Below, piece after piece: positions 37,224-46,533 of a stretch of DNA of 64,000 nucleotides (its first letter is position 1; each line of letters begins with the position of its first letter). A program made the translations under genes and the position numbers. The notes below the pieces were generated by a model, which had not been told where the DNA came from, did not search any database, and saw nothing but the letters and a program-made list of their open reading frames with translations. The stretch is from Galbibacter sp035306585 (GTDB taxonomy: Bacteria; Bacteroidota; Bacteroidia; Flavobacteriales; Flavobacteriaceae): contig NZ_DATGNU010000034.1 in NCBI RefSeq assembly GCF_035306585.1, positions 1 through 64,000 on the forward strand. The letters are read 5' to 3'.

Positions 37224-38486
37224 ATGCAAACACAAACGGTATACATACCTAAATTAGAACACATAAAAGAAGCTGCTGCAACTCTAAAAGGGGTTGCAGC
37301 AGTTACTCCTTTAAACTTAAGTCATCGTTATTCAAAACAATACGGTGCAAAAATCATGCTTAAGCGTGAAGATTTACAAATGGTACGTTCCTATAAAATA
37401 AGGGGGGCATACAATAAAATGAGTTCATTAACGCAACAGCAAAGAGATAACGGTATTGTATGCGCATCTGCTGGAAATCATTCCCAGGGCGTCGCCTACA
37501 GCTGTAAAGCCCTAAAGATTAAAGGAACCATTTTTATGCCTGCTCCAACTCCTAAACAAAAGATAGAGCAGGTAGCCATGTTTGGGGAGGACTATATTGA
37601 TATTGTCTTACACGGCGATACCTTTGATGATGCTAATAAAGCCGCAATGGCTCAATGTAAAGAACTGGGCAAAACCTTTGTTCACCCCTTTGACGACCCC
37701 AAGGTTATTGAGGGGCAAGGTACCGTAGGACTTGAAATATTAGAATCTACCGATCTTCCAATAGATTATCTTTTTGTTCCCATAGGAGGAGGTGGGCTCG
37801 CCTCAGGGGTCATTGGTGTTTTTAATCAACTTTCTCCACAAACTAAAATTATCGGTGTTGAGCCTCAGGGTGCCGCATCGATGTCCACTTCTCTGGCCAA
37901 TAATAAGAATACGGAGTTAGGTAAAATCGATAAATTTGTCGATGGTGCCGCTGTTCAAAGGGTAGGTGATATGACCTTTGCTATTTGTCAACAACATTTG
38001 AGTCAAATGGCCCGTGTAGCAGAAGGAAGAGTTTGTCAAGAAATCCTAGACCTCTATAACAAGGACGCCATTGTTGTTGAGCCAGCAGGTGCATTAACCT
38101 TGGCCGTATTAGATCAGTTTAAGGACCAAATTAAAGGTAAGAATGTGGTCTGTGTCATTAGTGGAAGTAATAATGATATCACCCGTACTGCTGAAATTAA
38201 AGAACGTGCTTTACTCTACGCTAATTTAAAGCATTACTTTATTATTAGATTCCCACAAAGGGCAGGAGCGTTAAAGGAATTTGTCGCCGAGATCTTAGGA
38301 CCTAATGATGATATTACTCATTTTCAGTACACAAAAAAGAATGCTAAAGAAAATGCCCCTGCAGTAGTGGGCATCGAGCTCAAATCCGAACAAGATTTAG
38401 AACCTCTTATCGCTCGAATGAAAAAAAGAAACTTTTTCGGGGAGTATTTAAACAACAAACCAGATTTGTTTCAGTATCTTGTATAA
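37224..38486 (+). CDS. ilvA: Threonine ammonia-lyase (threonine deaminase)
   Basis: This PLP enzyme converts threonine to 2-oxobutyrate, the isoleucine-specific entry step. The ATG at 37224 gives MQTQTVYIPK and 420 residues; an in-frame TTG 18 bases upstream is less likely. The PLP lysine is K58 in SYKIRGAYNKM, and the phosphate loop is IGGGGLASG. A single ACT-like regulatory domain (about 330-420) ends the protein, suggesting isoleucine feedback. It is the last gene of the operon. Confidence 0.95.
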   Translation: MQTQTVYIPKLEHIKEAAATLKGVAAVTPLNLSHRYSKQYGAKIMLKREDLQMVRSYKIRGAYNKMSSLTQQQRDNGIVCASAGNHSQGVAYSCKALKIKGTIFMPAPTPKQKIEQVAMFGEDYIDIVLHGDTFDDANKAAMAQCKELGKTFVHPFDDPKVIEGQGTVGLEILESTDLPIDYLFVPIGGGGLASGVIGVFNQLSPQTKIIGVEPQGAASMSTSLANNKNTELGKIDKFVDGAAVQRVGDMTFAICQQHLSQMARVAEGRVCQEILDLYNKDAIVVEPAGALTLAVLDQFKDQIKGKNVVCVISGSNNDITRTAEIKERALLYANLKHYFIIRFPQRAGALKEFVAEILGPNDDITHFQYTKKNAKENAPAVVGIELKSEQDLEPLIARMKKRNFFGEYLNNKPDLFQYLV

Positions 38487-38615
38487 ATTGCAAATTTGTG
38501 ATTTAAAGTGCTTTTTATTATTAATAATTGAATCTTAAGGTCGTATTTCCGAACTTTAGGGCTAAATTATCTATTTCATTAAATTTAAAAGAAAAAATTT
38601 ACAAAAAAAGAAACT

Positions 38616-40217
38616 ATGGAAACCAAAACCAAAACATTTCAAACAATCCCCGACCAATTTCAGGTCAAAGAACCCATAGAGCATAGAACCTACTTATCAA
38701 ACGGAGTCCTTAAACCTTGGAAAGGAAAAACAACACCTGTTTATTCCACCATATCATCCACTAAAGAATACCAACCAACCCTTTTAGGAAGTATACCTTA
38801 TATGGGCGAGGAGGAAGCTAACGAAGTGTTAGAATCCGCCGCAAATGCCTATGACAAGGGCAAGGGTATTTGGCCAACGATGAAGGTTTCGCAACGCGTA
38901 GCTTGCATGGAAAAATTTGCAAAGCAAATGATTACTAAGCGTGATGAAGTTGTAAAATTACTCATGTGGGAAATCGGTAAAAACTTAGCAGATTCCCAAA
39001 AAGAATTTGACAGAACTGTTGAATATATCTATGATACTATTGAGGATTACAAACAATTGGATCGCGATTCCGCAAACTTTAAAAAGCGTGATGGCATCTA
39101 CGCTCATATTCGTAGAGGCCCCCTTGGAATTGTGCTTTGCCTAGGGCCATATAACTATCCCTTAAATGAAACTTTTGCCTTGTTAATCCCTGCTATTATG
39201 ATGGGTAATACGGTAATTTTTAAACCAGCTAAGCACGGGGTATTACTTCTTACGCCATTGTTAGAAGCTTTTAGATCTAGCTTTCCAAAAGGTGTAGTAA
39301 ACATCGTCTTTGGTAGAGGTAGGGAAGTAGCTGCTCCAATTATGAGATCTGGTAGAGTCGATGTATTAGCCCTTATCGGAAATAGTAAATCTGCTGTGGC
39401 ACTTCAGGACCAACACCCTCACAAAAACAGATTAAGACTTGTACTAGGTCTAGAGGCAAAAAATCCAGGAATAATCCTACCTGATGCAGATTTGGATTTA
39501 GCCATTAACGAATGCATTGCAGGAACTTTATCCTTTAATGGCCAACGTTGTACGGCTTTGAAAGTTCTCTATGTGCACCAGGATGTATTGGAGGAGTTCA
39601 ATACCCGCTTTGCAAAACGAGTGGACGAATTAAAGTTCGCAAACCCATGGGAAGAAGGTGCGATTTTAACGCCGCTTCCAGAACCAGATAAGCCCGCTTA
39701 TATTCAAGGACTTATCGATGATGCCACCTCTAAAGGTGCTAAGGTAATTAATGAAAAAGGAGGTCAAACGACGGATAATTATATATTTCCTGCCGTTTTG
39801 TATCCTGTCACAAAGGAAATGCGCGTTTTTCAAGAAGAACAATTCGGTCCTGTTATTCCAATAGTTCCGTTCCATGATATTGATGAACCGATCAACGATA
39901 TGGCAGATTCTAATTACGGACAACAGGTGAGTTTGTTTGGAACTGATATCAGTACCCTGGCGCCACTAATTGATAATCTTGTTAACTTGGTGTGCCGTGT
40001 AAACCTAAACAGCTCCTGTCAAAGAGGTCCAGACATGTATCCATTTACGGGTAGAAAAGATTCTGCTGTGGGTACTTTAAGTGTACATGATGCCTTGAGA
40101 TCATTTTCCATCAGAACCTTTGTTGCTTCAAAGGACAATGCGCACAACAACAGAATCCTAAACGACTTGCTTGGAAGCAAGGCCTCTAATTTTGTAAGTA
40201 CCGATTATATCTTGTAA
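38616..40217 (+). CDS. gapN: NADP-dependent (non-phosphorylating) glyceraldehyde-3-phosphate dehydrogenase
   Basis: This aldehyde dehydrogenase superfamily enzyme oxidises glyceraldehyde-3-phosphate directly to 3-phosphoglycerate while making NADPH. The 533 residues carry the catalytic C312 in FNGQRCTALK and E280 in LGLEAKNPGI, with YNYPLNETFA near residue 180. The length of about 530 and the N-terminal extension are typical of the plant-like GapN group found in Flavobacteriia; another aldehyde dehydrogenase cannot be excluded. It is followed by two hairpins. Confidence 0.88.
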   Translation: METKTKTFQTIPDQFQVKEPIEHRTYLSNGVLKPWKGKTTPVYSTISSTKEYQPTLLGSIPYMGEEEANEVLESAANAYDKGKGIWPTMKVSQRVACMEKFAKQMITKRDEVVKLLMWEIGKNLADSQKEFDRTVEYIYDTIEDYKQLDRDSANFKKRDGIYAHIRRGPLGIVLCLGPYNYPLNETFALLIPAIMMGNTVIFKPAKHGVLLLTPLLEAFRSSFPKGVVNIVFGRGREVAAPIMRSGRVDVLALIGNSKSAVALQDQHPHKNRLRLVLGLEAKNPGIILPDADLDLAINECIAGTLSFNGQRCTALKVLYVHQDVLEEFNTRFAKRVDELKFANPWEEGAILTPLPEPDKPAYIQGLIDDATSKGAKVINEKGGQTTDNYIFPAVLYPVTKEMRVFQEEQFGPVIPIVPFHDIDEPINDMADSNYGQQVSLFGTDISTLAPLIDNLVNLVCRVNLNSSCQRGPDMYPFTGRKDSAVGTLSVHDALRSFSIRTFVASKDNAHNNRILNDLLGSKASNFVSTDYIL

Positions 40218-40230
40218 TTGACATTTTACA

Positions 40231-40268
40231 AACGCTTTGGTCTGCATTAAAGTACAGGCCGAAGCGTT
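40231..40268 (+). terminator. Hairpin directly after gapN
   Basis: A 14-bp stem (AACGCTTTGGTCTG with CAGGCCGAAGCGTT, two G-U) begins 14 bases after the gapN stop. It has no T run, so it may act together with the next hairpin. Confidence 0.45.
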
Positions 40269-40278
40269 CCAAAAACAG

Positions 40279-40335
40279 AAAGGCTGTTAAATGTGCACCA
40301 ATCGATAGAGTGCACATTTAACAGCCTTTATTTAA
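40279..40335. terminator. Bidirectional terminator with a perfect 20-bp inverted repeat
   Basis: Positions 40279-40298 and 40310-40329 are exact reverse complements of 20 bases around an 11-base loop. The stem ends in AAA/TTT on the outside, so it can terminate both gapN and the convergent thioredoxin gene. Confidence 0.8.
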
Positions 40336-40366
40336 ATCTATTATATTATACGCGGCTTATTTTAAT

Positions 40367-40666
40367 TTAAGCATAGGAGTTTAAAAGATCGATCAAATCC
40401 TTCTTACTTAGCAGACCTGATTGCCGCCAAAGATGAGATCCGTTTTTAAAGATCATAAAGGTAGGCACTCCCCGAATCTGAAACCTAGCTGCCAATTCTT
40501 TATTTTGATCTACGTTAATTTTTATAATATGGATACGATCACCCATGTGATCTTTCACTTCTTTTAGTATGGGTGCCATGGTTTGACAAGGTCCACACCA
40601 ATCTGCATGAAAATCAATAAGTACAGGTTTATTAACACTGATAATATCTTTGAAATTACTTTGCAT
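40367..40666 (-). CDS. Thioredoxin family protein
   Basis: I start at the Met at 40666 (MQSNFKDIISVNKPVLIDFH), which gives a 99-residue single-domain thioredoxin; the longer frame adds 15 residues without family support. The active site WCGPC is at residues 23-27, and the cis-proline loop is RGVPTFMIFKNG. No signal peptide is seen, so it should be a cytosolic disulfide reductase. It may be the second gene of a unit with the DUF3817 gene upstream. Confidence 0.92.
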   Translation of the reverse strand: MQSNFKDIISVNKPVLIDFHADWCGPCQTMAPILKEVKDHMGDRIHIIKINVDQNKELAARFQIRGVPTFMIFKNGSHLWRQSGLLSKKDLIDLLNSYA

Positions 40667-40780
40667 GAATTTTACTTTTAAATTTTTGAAAAAAAACACC
40701 ACAGTGATCACAAATTTACCATGAGCTAGTGAAGTTGGTATTTTAGGAATTTTAAAACGTTCTAAAGAGATCCCTAGACC

Positions 40781-41062
40781 TTAAGCGGTGCGTAGATATT
40801 TTCTTTCCATCCAGAAGGTGCCAAAAGGTACTATAGAACAAAACAACATGATCCCTAAAGTGGTGTAAGTCCATCCATGCTTTCTTTGAAGTACAACAGC
40901 CATAAGAACATACAACACAAATAGAATACCGTGAAGCATTCCAATTACCTGATTTGGCTCTGGCATTTCTACCATATATTTCAAGGGCATGGTCACACCA
41001 AAAAGCAATAAATAAGAAATTCCTTCAAGGATACTGACTATTCTAAAATTCTTGATATTCAT
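40781..41062 (-). CDS. DUF3817 membrane protein
   Basis: With the Met at 41062 as start (MNIKNFRIVSILEGISYLLL) the protein is 93 residues with three hydrophobic helices. It has the family features EGISYLLLFGVTMPLKY near the start and GMLHGILFVLYV in the middle. DUF3817 proteins are small inner-membrane proteins of unknown function. The frame can begin 16 residues earlier, but that extension contains charged and Cys residues that do not fit. Confidence 0.8.
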   Translation of the reverse strand: MNIKNFRIVSILEGISYLLLFGVTMPLKYMVEMPEPNQVIGMLHGILFVLYVLMAVVLQRKHGWTYTTLGIMLFCSIVPFGTFWMERKYLRTA

Positions 41063-41143
41063 GTGAACAATTTTAATGCAAAAATAGTGTTCTACAGGGA
41101 TTTTGCTCACTTAAAAATTGTTAAAGTGATGTTAGTTTAATTA

Positions 41144-41176
41144 AAAAACGCCTGACCATAGGACCAGACGCTTTTT
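41144..41176 (-). terminator. Terminator of the OmpA-family gene
   Basis: On the minus strand a stem of roughly 10 bp (CGTCTGG region with CAGGCG region, one bulge) is flanked by A and T runs, 25 bases after the 41201 stop. Confidence 0.6.
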
Positions 41177-41200
41177 GATTAAAGTGTGTGCTAATTAAAT

Positions 41201-42034
41201 TTACTCATTCGAGGCCATAAGGGCAAAGAACTTGTTGATGTTGGGAAGAAGTACAATACGTGTTCTACGATTTTTACTTCTATTCTCTTTAGTGTCATTT
41301 CCAACAAGAGGTTGGAATTCCCCACGTCCGGATGCAATCATTTTCTCGGGAGCAACATTAAACTCATTCTGAAGCTTTCTCACCACTGAAGTAGCTCTTA
41401 AAACACTAAGATCCCAGTTATCCTGAACTTTATCATTGTGAATACTTCTAGCGTCCGTATGACCTTCAACCATTACTTCAATACTGGGCTCCGAATTAAT
41501 GACATCTGCTAATTTTTGTAAAATGTCATCGGCCTTGTTGTTTACTCTATAACTAGCCGTATTGAATAACAATTTATCAGAAATGGAGATCATTACCACA
41601 GTCTCATCAATGTTAATTGCAATGTCCTCATCTTCATTCAAATCTGTATTGCTCATTGATTTCTGAAGATTATGTGTAATGGCTAGGTTCATAGAATCCT
41701 TTAGCGTACTTGCTTGGCTAACTAGACTAGGGTCAACGTTGGCAAGCGTTTTTCTCATTTCTGCCTTCGCATTCTCAGAAATAACAGCAGCATCACCAAC
41801 GGTGACCATTTTACTATTATTCTCATCGGTTAAGCTGCTTATTTTATTATTGTATTCATCTACTCTTTCTTGAATAGCAGCAAATTTACCTTCCAACTCC
41901 TCATTCTTAACTTGAGTCTTCTGTAGTTGGCTCTTTAATTCACCGTTTTGATTTTCTAATGCTACATATTTCTTCTTAGAAACACACGAAGCTAAAAGTG
42001 CAACGGTTAATAAAGTTAAAGCTGTTTTTTTCAT
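41201..42034 (-). CDS. OmpA family peptidoglycan-binding lipoprotein
   Basis: The lipoprotein signal MKKTALTLLTVALLASC is followed by a coiled coil, about residues 25-70. A C-terminal OmpA domain (about 150-265) carries VEGHTDARSI and NRRTRIVLLP, whose Asp and Arg bind diaminopimelate. It is expected to anchor the outer membrane to the peptidoglycan. It resembles the flavobacterial OmpA/Pal-like lipoproteins. It is monocistronic, with its own terminator. Confidence 0.92.
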   Translation of the reverse strand: MKKTALTLLTVALLASCVSKKKYVALENQNGELKSQLQKTQVKNEELEGKFAAIQERVDEYNNKISSLTDENNSKMVTVGDAAVISENAKAEMRKTLANVDPSLVSQASTLKDSMNLAITHNLQKSMSNTDLNEDEDIAINIDETVVMISISDKLLFNTASYRVNNKADDILQKLADVINSEPSIEVMVEGHTDARSIHNDKVQDNWDLSVLRATSVVRKLQNEFNVAPEKMIASGRGEFQPLVGNDTKENRSKNRRTRIVLLPNINKFFALMASNE

Positions 42035-42359
42035 AATCGTCTATTATAAGTTTTCTGTAATATGTACGCTTAATTTCTTAAAATAGATTATTATCATATG
42101 TTAAAAAAAGAGATTTCAGGCATACAAAGGAGTAGTTAATTTATAATGTATCAGCTTAAATTACTGATTATCAATAATTATTTGAAAGTACTATAGCGCA
42201 CTACTTTTTTGTCCTTTTTAATCATTTTCCCTTGTCTTAGACAAACATTACATTATCTCAACTCGGCTGTTTTTAAAAGCTTTTAGCCCCCATTATGCAA
42301 TTCCATTGCACATCTATTTGAGATATTTTTGCCTTGTTGAGAGTTTAATACCCGAGATT
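42035..42359. other. Divergent intergenic region with a P-type ATPase promoter
   Basis: There is no gene in these 325 bases. A TATTTTTG element at 42324-42331, 29 bases before the P-type ATPase ATG, matches the Bacteroidetes -7 box. A TTG at 42306 lies 15 bases before it, a little close for a standard -33. No metal-regulator gene or clear operator was seen. Confidence 0.4.
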
Positions 42360-44312
42360 ATGGAAAATCAAAATCAATATAGCGCTGATTGTACTTGCTG
42401 TGAGACTTCGTCAGAGTCCCAAGAGCAGCCGAATAATTTAAAGAGTACCACCGCTAATTTTAAATTATACCTTCCGGACGTGTTTAGTTTTGTCCTCTTA
42501 GTAGTTGGTCTAGGATTGGATTATTCAGAAACCAGTTTTTTTACTGGTTGGTTACCAATAATATGGTATGTAGCGGCCTATCTTCCCGTGGGATTTCCAG
42601 TTATTAAACAAGGGATTTTACTGCTGTTAAAAGGAAATTACTTTTCAGAATTTACACTGATGGCTGTGGCAACCATTGGCGCCTTTGCCATTGGGGAATA
42701 TCCAGAAGGGGTCGCTGTTATGCTGTTTTATTCCATAGGGGAGTTATTTCAAGGTGCAGCGGTACGAAAGGCTAAGGGCAATATCAGATCCCTTTTAGAT
42801 CAGCGATCCTCGATGACAATGGTACACGATGGTACTAAATTTGTTCCTATGAAACCTGAAGAGGTTAACGTAGGATCTAGCATTCAAGTTAAGGTAGGAG
42901 AGAAGCTTTCCCTAGATGGTATTTTAAAATCGGAGTCCGCTAGTATGAATACCTCGGCCATCACAGGGGAAAGTGTACCCAAGACTATTAGAAAAGGAGA
43001 CAAAGTTTATGCCGGGTATATCAACACCGAGCGTGTAATAGAAATGGAGTCCTCCAAAAAATATCAAGATAGTTCGATCGCTCGAATATTAGAAATGGTG
43101 GAACAAGCCAGTGCTAGAAAATCTAAAACAGAATTGTTTATACGTAGATTTGCCAAGGTTTATACCCCTATTGTATTTTTCGCCGCTATCGCCATAACAC
43201 TGTTGCCATCCCTTTTTCAGGATAATTATGTGTTCGAAGATTGGTTGTACAGAGGTCTGATCTTCTTGGTACTTTCTTGCCCTTGTGCTCTTGTAGTGTC
43301 TATACCTTTAGGATATTTTGGAGGACTTGGAGCTGCTTCTAGAAATGGACTCTTATTTAAAGGGGCTTCTTTTCTAGATGCCATCACAAAGGTCAACACT
43401 TTGGCTATGGATAAAACGGGAACATTAACCAAAGGGAATTTTAAAATTAAGTCTATAGAAAGCCCAGTTATGGGGGAATCCCAATTCTTAAACCATATAA
43501 AAAGTATAGAGCGTCAGTCCTCGCATCCAATTGCCAAGGCAATCCTGAGTTACCCGAGTGATGAATGGACCAGCCAGGTAAGTGATGTAAAAGAAGTACC
43601 AGGTCAGGGTTTAATCGGGATTGTAAATGGACAAGAAACCTTGGTCGGGAATCTAGAACTTATGATCACACACCAGGTAAAGATCCCGGAAAAGACGAAA
43701 AACATTGTCGAAACAGTTGTTTTCATGGCCATAGATGGCACCTATTCGGGTCATGTCGTTATCGCAGATCAGCTAAAGGATGATGCAAAAAAAGCGATTG
43801 ACAAAATAAAAGCAACAGGAATAACTAATTTGATGATTCTCTCTGGGGACAAGCACAGCATCACCTCAGCACTCGGAAATACTTTAGGGATTTCCAATGT
43901 AAAAGGAGGGTTGTTTCCAGAGGATAAGCTAAAAGAGATAAGTAAATTAAAAGAAGATCCTGGACACATTGTTGCTTTTGTTGGAGATGGTATCAATGAC
44001 GCTCCTGTATTAGCGATGAGTGATGTTGGTATCGCCATGGGAGGGTTGGGCAGTGATGTCGCAATTGAAACCGCGGATATCGTGATACAAACAGACCAAA
44101 TTCACAAAATTGCAACTGCAATACAAATAGGTAAATCTACTCGAAGGATTGTATGGCAAAATATTGCTTTAGCCTTTGGTGTTAAGCTCATAGTGCTTCT
44201 AATGGGAGCATGGGGAGTAGCTAGTATGTGGGAGGCTGTGTTTGCAGACGTTGGAGTAGCATTTTTAGCTATTTTAAATGCTGTTCGATTGCAGCGAATG
44301 CAGTGGAATTAA
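42360..44312 (+). CDS. Zn2+/Cd2+/Pb2+-type heavy-metal translocating P-type ATPase
   Basis: The ATG at 42360 gives 650 residues. The metal site CPC is C307-P308-C309 in SCPCALVVSIP. The phosphorylated Asp is D351 in DKTGTLTKG, the HP motif is in SSHPIAKAI, and the hinge is GDGINDAPVLAMSD. The final helices carry K (KLIVLLMGAWG) and D (DVGVAFLAILNAVRL), the signature of P1B-2 pumps for Zn2+, Cd2+ and Pb2+. The N-terminus has no HMA fold, only a short CTCCE cluster near residue 10. Its end overlaps the convergent pseudouridine synthase by 44 bases. Confidence 0.93.
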   Translation: MENQNQYSADCTCCETSSESQEQPNNLKSTTANFKLYLPDVFSFVLLVVGLGLDYSETSFFTGWLPIIWYVAAYLPVGFPVIKQGILLLLKGNYFSEFTLMAVATIGAFAIGEYPEGVAVMLFYSIGELFQGAAVRKAKGNIRSLLDQRSSMTMVHDGTKFVPMKPEEVNVGSSIQVKVGEKLSLDGILKSESASMNTSAITGESVPKTIRKGDKVYAGYINTERVIEMESSKKYQDSSIARILEMVEQASARKSKTELFIRRFAKVYTPIVFFAAIAITLLPSLFQDNYVFEDWLYRGLIFLVLSCPCALVVSIPLGYFGGLGAASRNGLLFKGASFLDAITKVNTLAMDKTGTLTKGNFKIKSIESPVMGESQFLNHIKSIERQSSHPIAKAILSYPSDEWTSQVSDVKEVPGQGLIGIVNGQETLVGNLELMITHQVKIPEKTKNIVETVVFMAIDGTYSGHVVIADQLKDDAKKAIDKIKATGITNLMILSGDKHSITSALGNTLGISNVKGGLFPEDKLKEISKLKEDPGHIVAFVGDGINDAPVLAMSDVGIAMGGLGSDVAIETADIVIQTDQIHKIATAIQIGKSTRRIVWQNIALAFGVKLIVLLMGAWGVASMWEAVFADVGVAFLAILNAVRLQRMQWN

Positions 44313-44874
44313 GCTCGAGAACTTGGCCTGGTTGCATGGAATCTACGTGGATATCGCCAATGCGCACTCTTATGAGTCGCAAGGTTGGATATCCAACGGC
44401 AGCAGTCATTTTTCTGATCTGCCGGAATTTTCCCTCAGTAATGGTGATGCTAATCCAAGTAGTAGGACCATGGCGCTGATCTCGTATTTTCTTTTCTCTT
44501 TCTGGTAAATTTGGAGTCTCTATGCAGGTGACCTCACAGGGTTGTGTACGGTACTTTTCCCCATTTAAACCAATTAAAACTCCGGTGCGAAGATCCGTTA
44601 TGGCTTTTTCTGTAATTTGACCATCTAACAGAGCGTAGTATTGTTTTTCTATTCCACTACGATTAATTTGATCACTAAGCTTACCATCGGTTGTCAGTAG
44701 TAAAAGACCTTCTGATTTTTCGTCAAGGCGGCCTATGGGCATCAGACTGGACTCAAAATCGTACAATTCTCTTAAGAATCGTTTTTGTCGCAACTGTCGT
44801 GAATCATTACTGGTCAGTTGACTTATATAGCCATAAGGCTTAAAAATTTTAAAATGTTTATGTAAATAACGCAT
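44269..44874 (-). CDS. RsuA/RluE-type 23S rRNA pseudouridine synthase
   Basis: The 201-residue enzyme shows the family motifs FKPYGYISQ near residue 10 and the catalytic GRLDEKSEGLLLLTTDG near 58. The late KITE-like ITEGKFRQIRKMTAAVGYPTL follows. The lack of an S4 domain and the length point to the RluE/RluB type, which isomerises a uridine in 23S rRNA. Its 3' end overlaps that of the P-type ATPase by 44 bases in the opposite strand, so one stop region codes for both. Confidence 0.9.
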   Translation of the reverse strand: MRYLHKHFKIFKPYGYISQLTSNDSRQLRQKRFLRELYDFESSLMPIGRLDEKSEGLLLLTTDGKLSDQINRSGIEKQYYALLDGQITEKAITDLRTGVLIGLNGEKYRTQPCEVTCIETPNLPEREKKIRDQRHGPTTWISITITEGKFRQIRKMTAAVGYPTLRLIRVRIGDIHVDSMQPGQVLELNSTAFAAIEQHLK

Positions 44875-44989
44875 TGTGGCAAAAGTATTAAAATTAAAAG
44901 CGATCCAACATAATAAATTGGGGTATTCACTTTTAAAGAAATAGAAAAACTGCTTAATTTGTAGTTATTAACTTATAACTAAAATAATC

Positions 44990-46270
44990 ATGAAGCTTCA
45001 AAAGAAACTATACATCTTAATATTATTATTAGCTGCTCTGTTTTTTGAAAATAATACTTACGCACAGTCCTTCACTGAAACAAGCCCTGAAAAAGTTGGT
45101 TTTTCCAGTGAAAGGCTTGAATACTTAACTAAAACTTTTGAAGGATTTGTTGAGAATGATGCACTTCCAGGTTCAGTCATTTTAGTGGCTAGAAAAGGAG
45201 AAATAGCCTATTATAAGGCTTTTGGTAAAAGGGATATTGAACAAAATGACCCTATGGAAAGAACAGATATATTCCGTATTGCTTCTCAAACAAAGGCTAT
45301 TGTTAGTGTAGGCATTATGATCTTACAAGAAAGAGGACTACTTACCATCTCTGAACCAGTCGGGAAATATATCCCTGAATTTAATAAAACTACCGTGGCT
45401 GTACCAGATGAGAATGGTGGATATACTATTGAGCAAGCTCATCGTGCGATTACTATTAGAGATTTATTGACTCATACTGCAGGTGTTGGATACGGAAATG
45501 GAGTAGCTGCTGATAAATGGAAAGAGGCTGGGATACAAGGCTGGTATTTTGCTGATAGAGAAGAACCTATTTTACAAACCGTAAAAAGAATGGCTAAGCT
45601 TCCTTTTGATGCCCAACCAGGAGAGAAGTTCGTCTATGGTTATTCCACTGATATTCTAGGTGCTTTAATCGAAGTGGTTTCAGGACAGAGTCTTGATGCC
45701 TTTTTAAGTGAAAACGTATTCCAACCCTTGGGAATGAATGACACCCATTTTTACCTTCCAAAAGAGAAGAATGATAGACTTTCAGTAGTGTATTCTGCTA
45801 CAGATACAGGCATCGAAAAAGCACCAAATCCTGGGGCAATGGTAGGACAAGGAGCATATATAAAAGGCCCTCGTGTAAGTTATTCTGGAGGGGCTGGTCT
45901 TTTAAGTACCGCATTTGATTATGGGCGTTTTCTTCAAATGATGTTGAACGAAGGAGAATTAGATGGCACAAGAATCCTGTCACGTAAATCAGTGGAACTC
46001 ATGACTGTAGATCACATTTCTAATATTAAATTTCCTTGGGATAATGGAACTGGCTTTGGTTTAGGCTTTTCCGTTGTTAAAAATTTAGGTGATCGTGGAA
46101 CAATGGGTTCTGTAGGTGAATATGGATGGGGAGGGGCGTACCACTCAAGTTATTGGGTGGATCCTTCTGAAGAATTGGTGGTAGTTTACTTAACGCAAGT
46201 CATTCCAACTAAAATATCAGAAGACCATCAGAAATTACCTGTATTAATCTATCAAGCCATCATAGATTAA
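44990..46270 (+). CDS. Secreted serine hydrolase, class C beta-lactamase/DD-peptidase fold
   Basis: A signal peptide (MKLQKKLYILILLLAALFF) precedes a 400-residue hydrolase. The nucleophile motif is S99-Q-T-K102 in IASQTKAI, a Tyr motif is in VYGYSTDILGA, and the C-terminal GWGGAYHSSYWVDP replaces the KTG box. Such proteins hydrolyse esters, beta-lactams or peptides; no resistance role is implied. It starts the accessory metabolic segment. The following 580 bases contain no intact gene. Confidence 0.9.
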   Translation: MKLQKKLYILILLLAALFFENNTYAQSFTETSPEKVGFSSERLEYLTKTFEGFVENDALPGSVILVARKGEIAYYKAFGKRDIEQNDPMERTDIFRIASQTKAIVSVGIMILQERGLLTISEPVGKYIPEFNKTTVAVPDENGGYTIEQAHRAITIRDLLTHTAGVGYGNGVAADKWKEAGIQGWYFADREEPILQTVKRMAKLPFDAQPGEKFVYGYSTDILGALIEVVSGQSLDAFLSENVFQPLGMNDTHFYLPKEKNDRLSVVYSATDTGIEKAPNPGAMVGQGAYIKGPRVSYSGGAGLLSTAFDYGRFLQMMLNEGELDGTRILSRKSVELMTVDHISNIKFPWDNGTGFGLGFSVVKNLGDRGTMGSVGEYGWGGAYHSSYWVDPSEELVVVYLTQVIPTKISEDHQKLPVLIYQAIID

Positions 46271-46287
46271 TAACAGGTAATCGCAAC

Positions 46288-46533
46288 TCAAAGGACGGCG
46301 GTAATGGCCTTGCTGGAACACTTTAAAGGGTTACCGCCTATGGTTCCAATGTACATCAACGGATCGACAGGGTAGAACTGTTGATACCACAGTGCCACTT
46401 TATGGATCTTGTGCAAGGAGGCATGGTAAAACAGTTGAAAAGGATCAATCAAAGGACAAGGAACTTCAACCATCTTCTGGCTTTTGTAATATTGAACTAG
46501 TTCGGTCAGTTCAATATCGGGAAAGTCCTATAA
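46288..46533 (-). pseudogene. Unrecognised gene remnant
   Basis: On the minus strand one frame stays open for about 77 codons from a stop near 46530 to TGA at 46288. It reads like a real protein (PCPLIDPFQLFYHASLHK, then VDPLMYIGTIGGNPLKCSS) and is richer in G+C than its surroundings. There is no start with a plausible promoter and no family match. It may be the end of a decayed gene. The bases 46534-46854 show nothing I can name. Confidence 0.35.
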
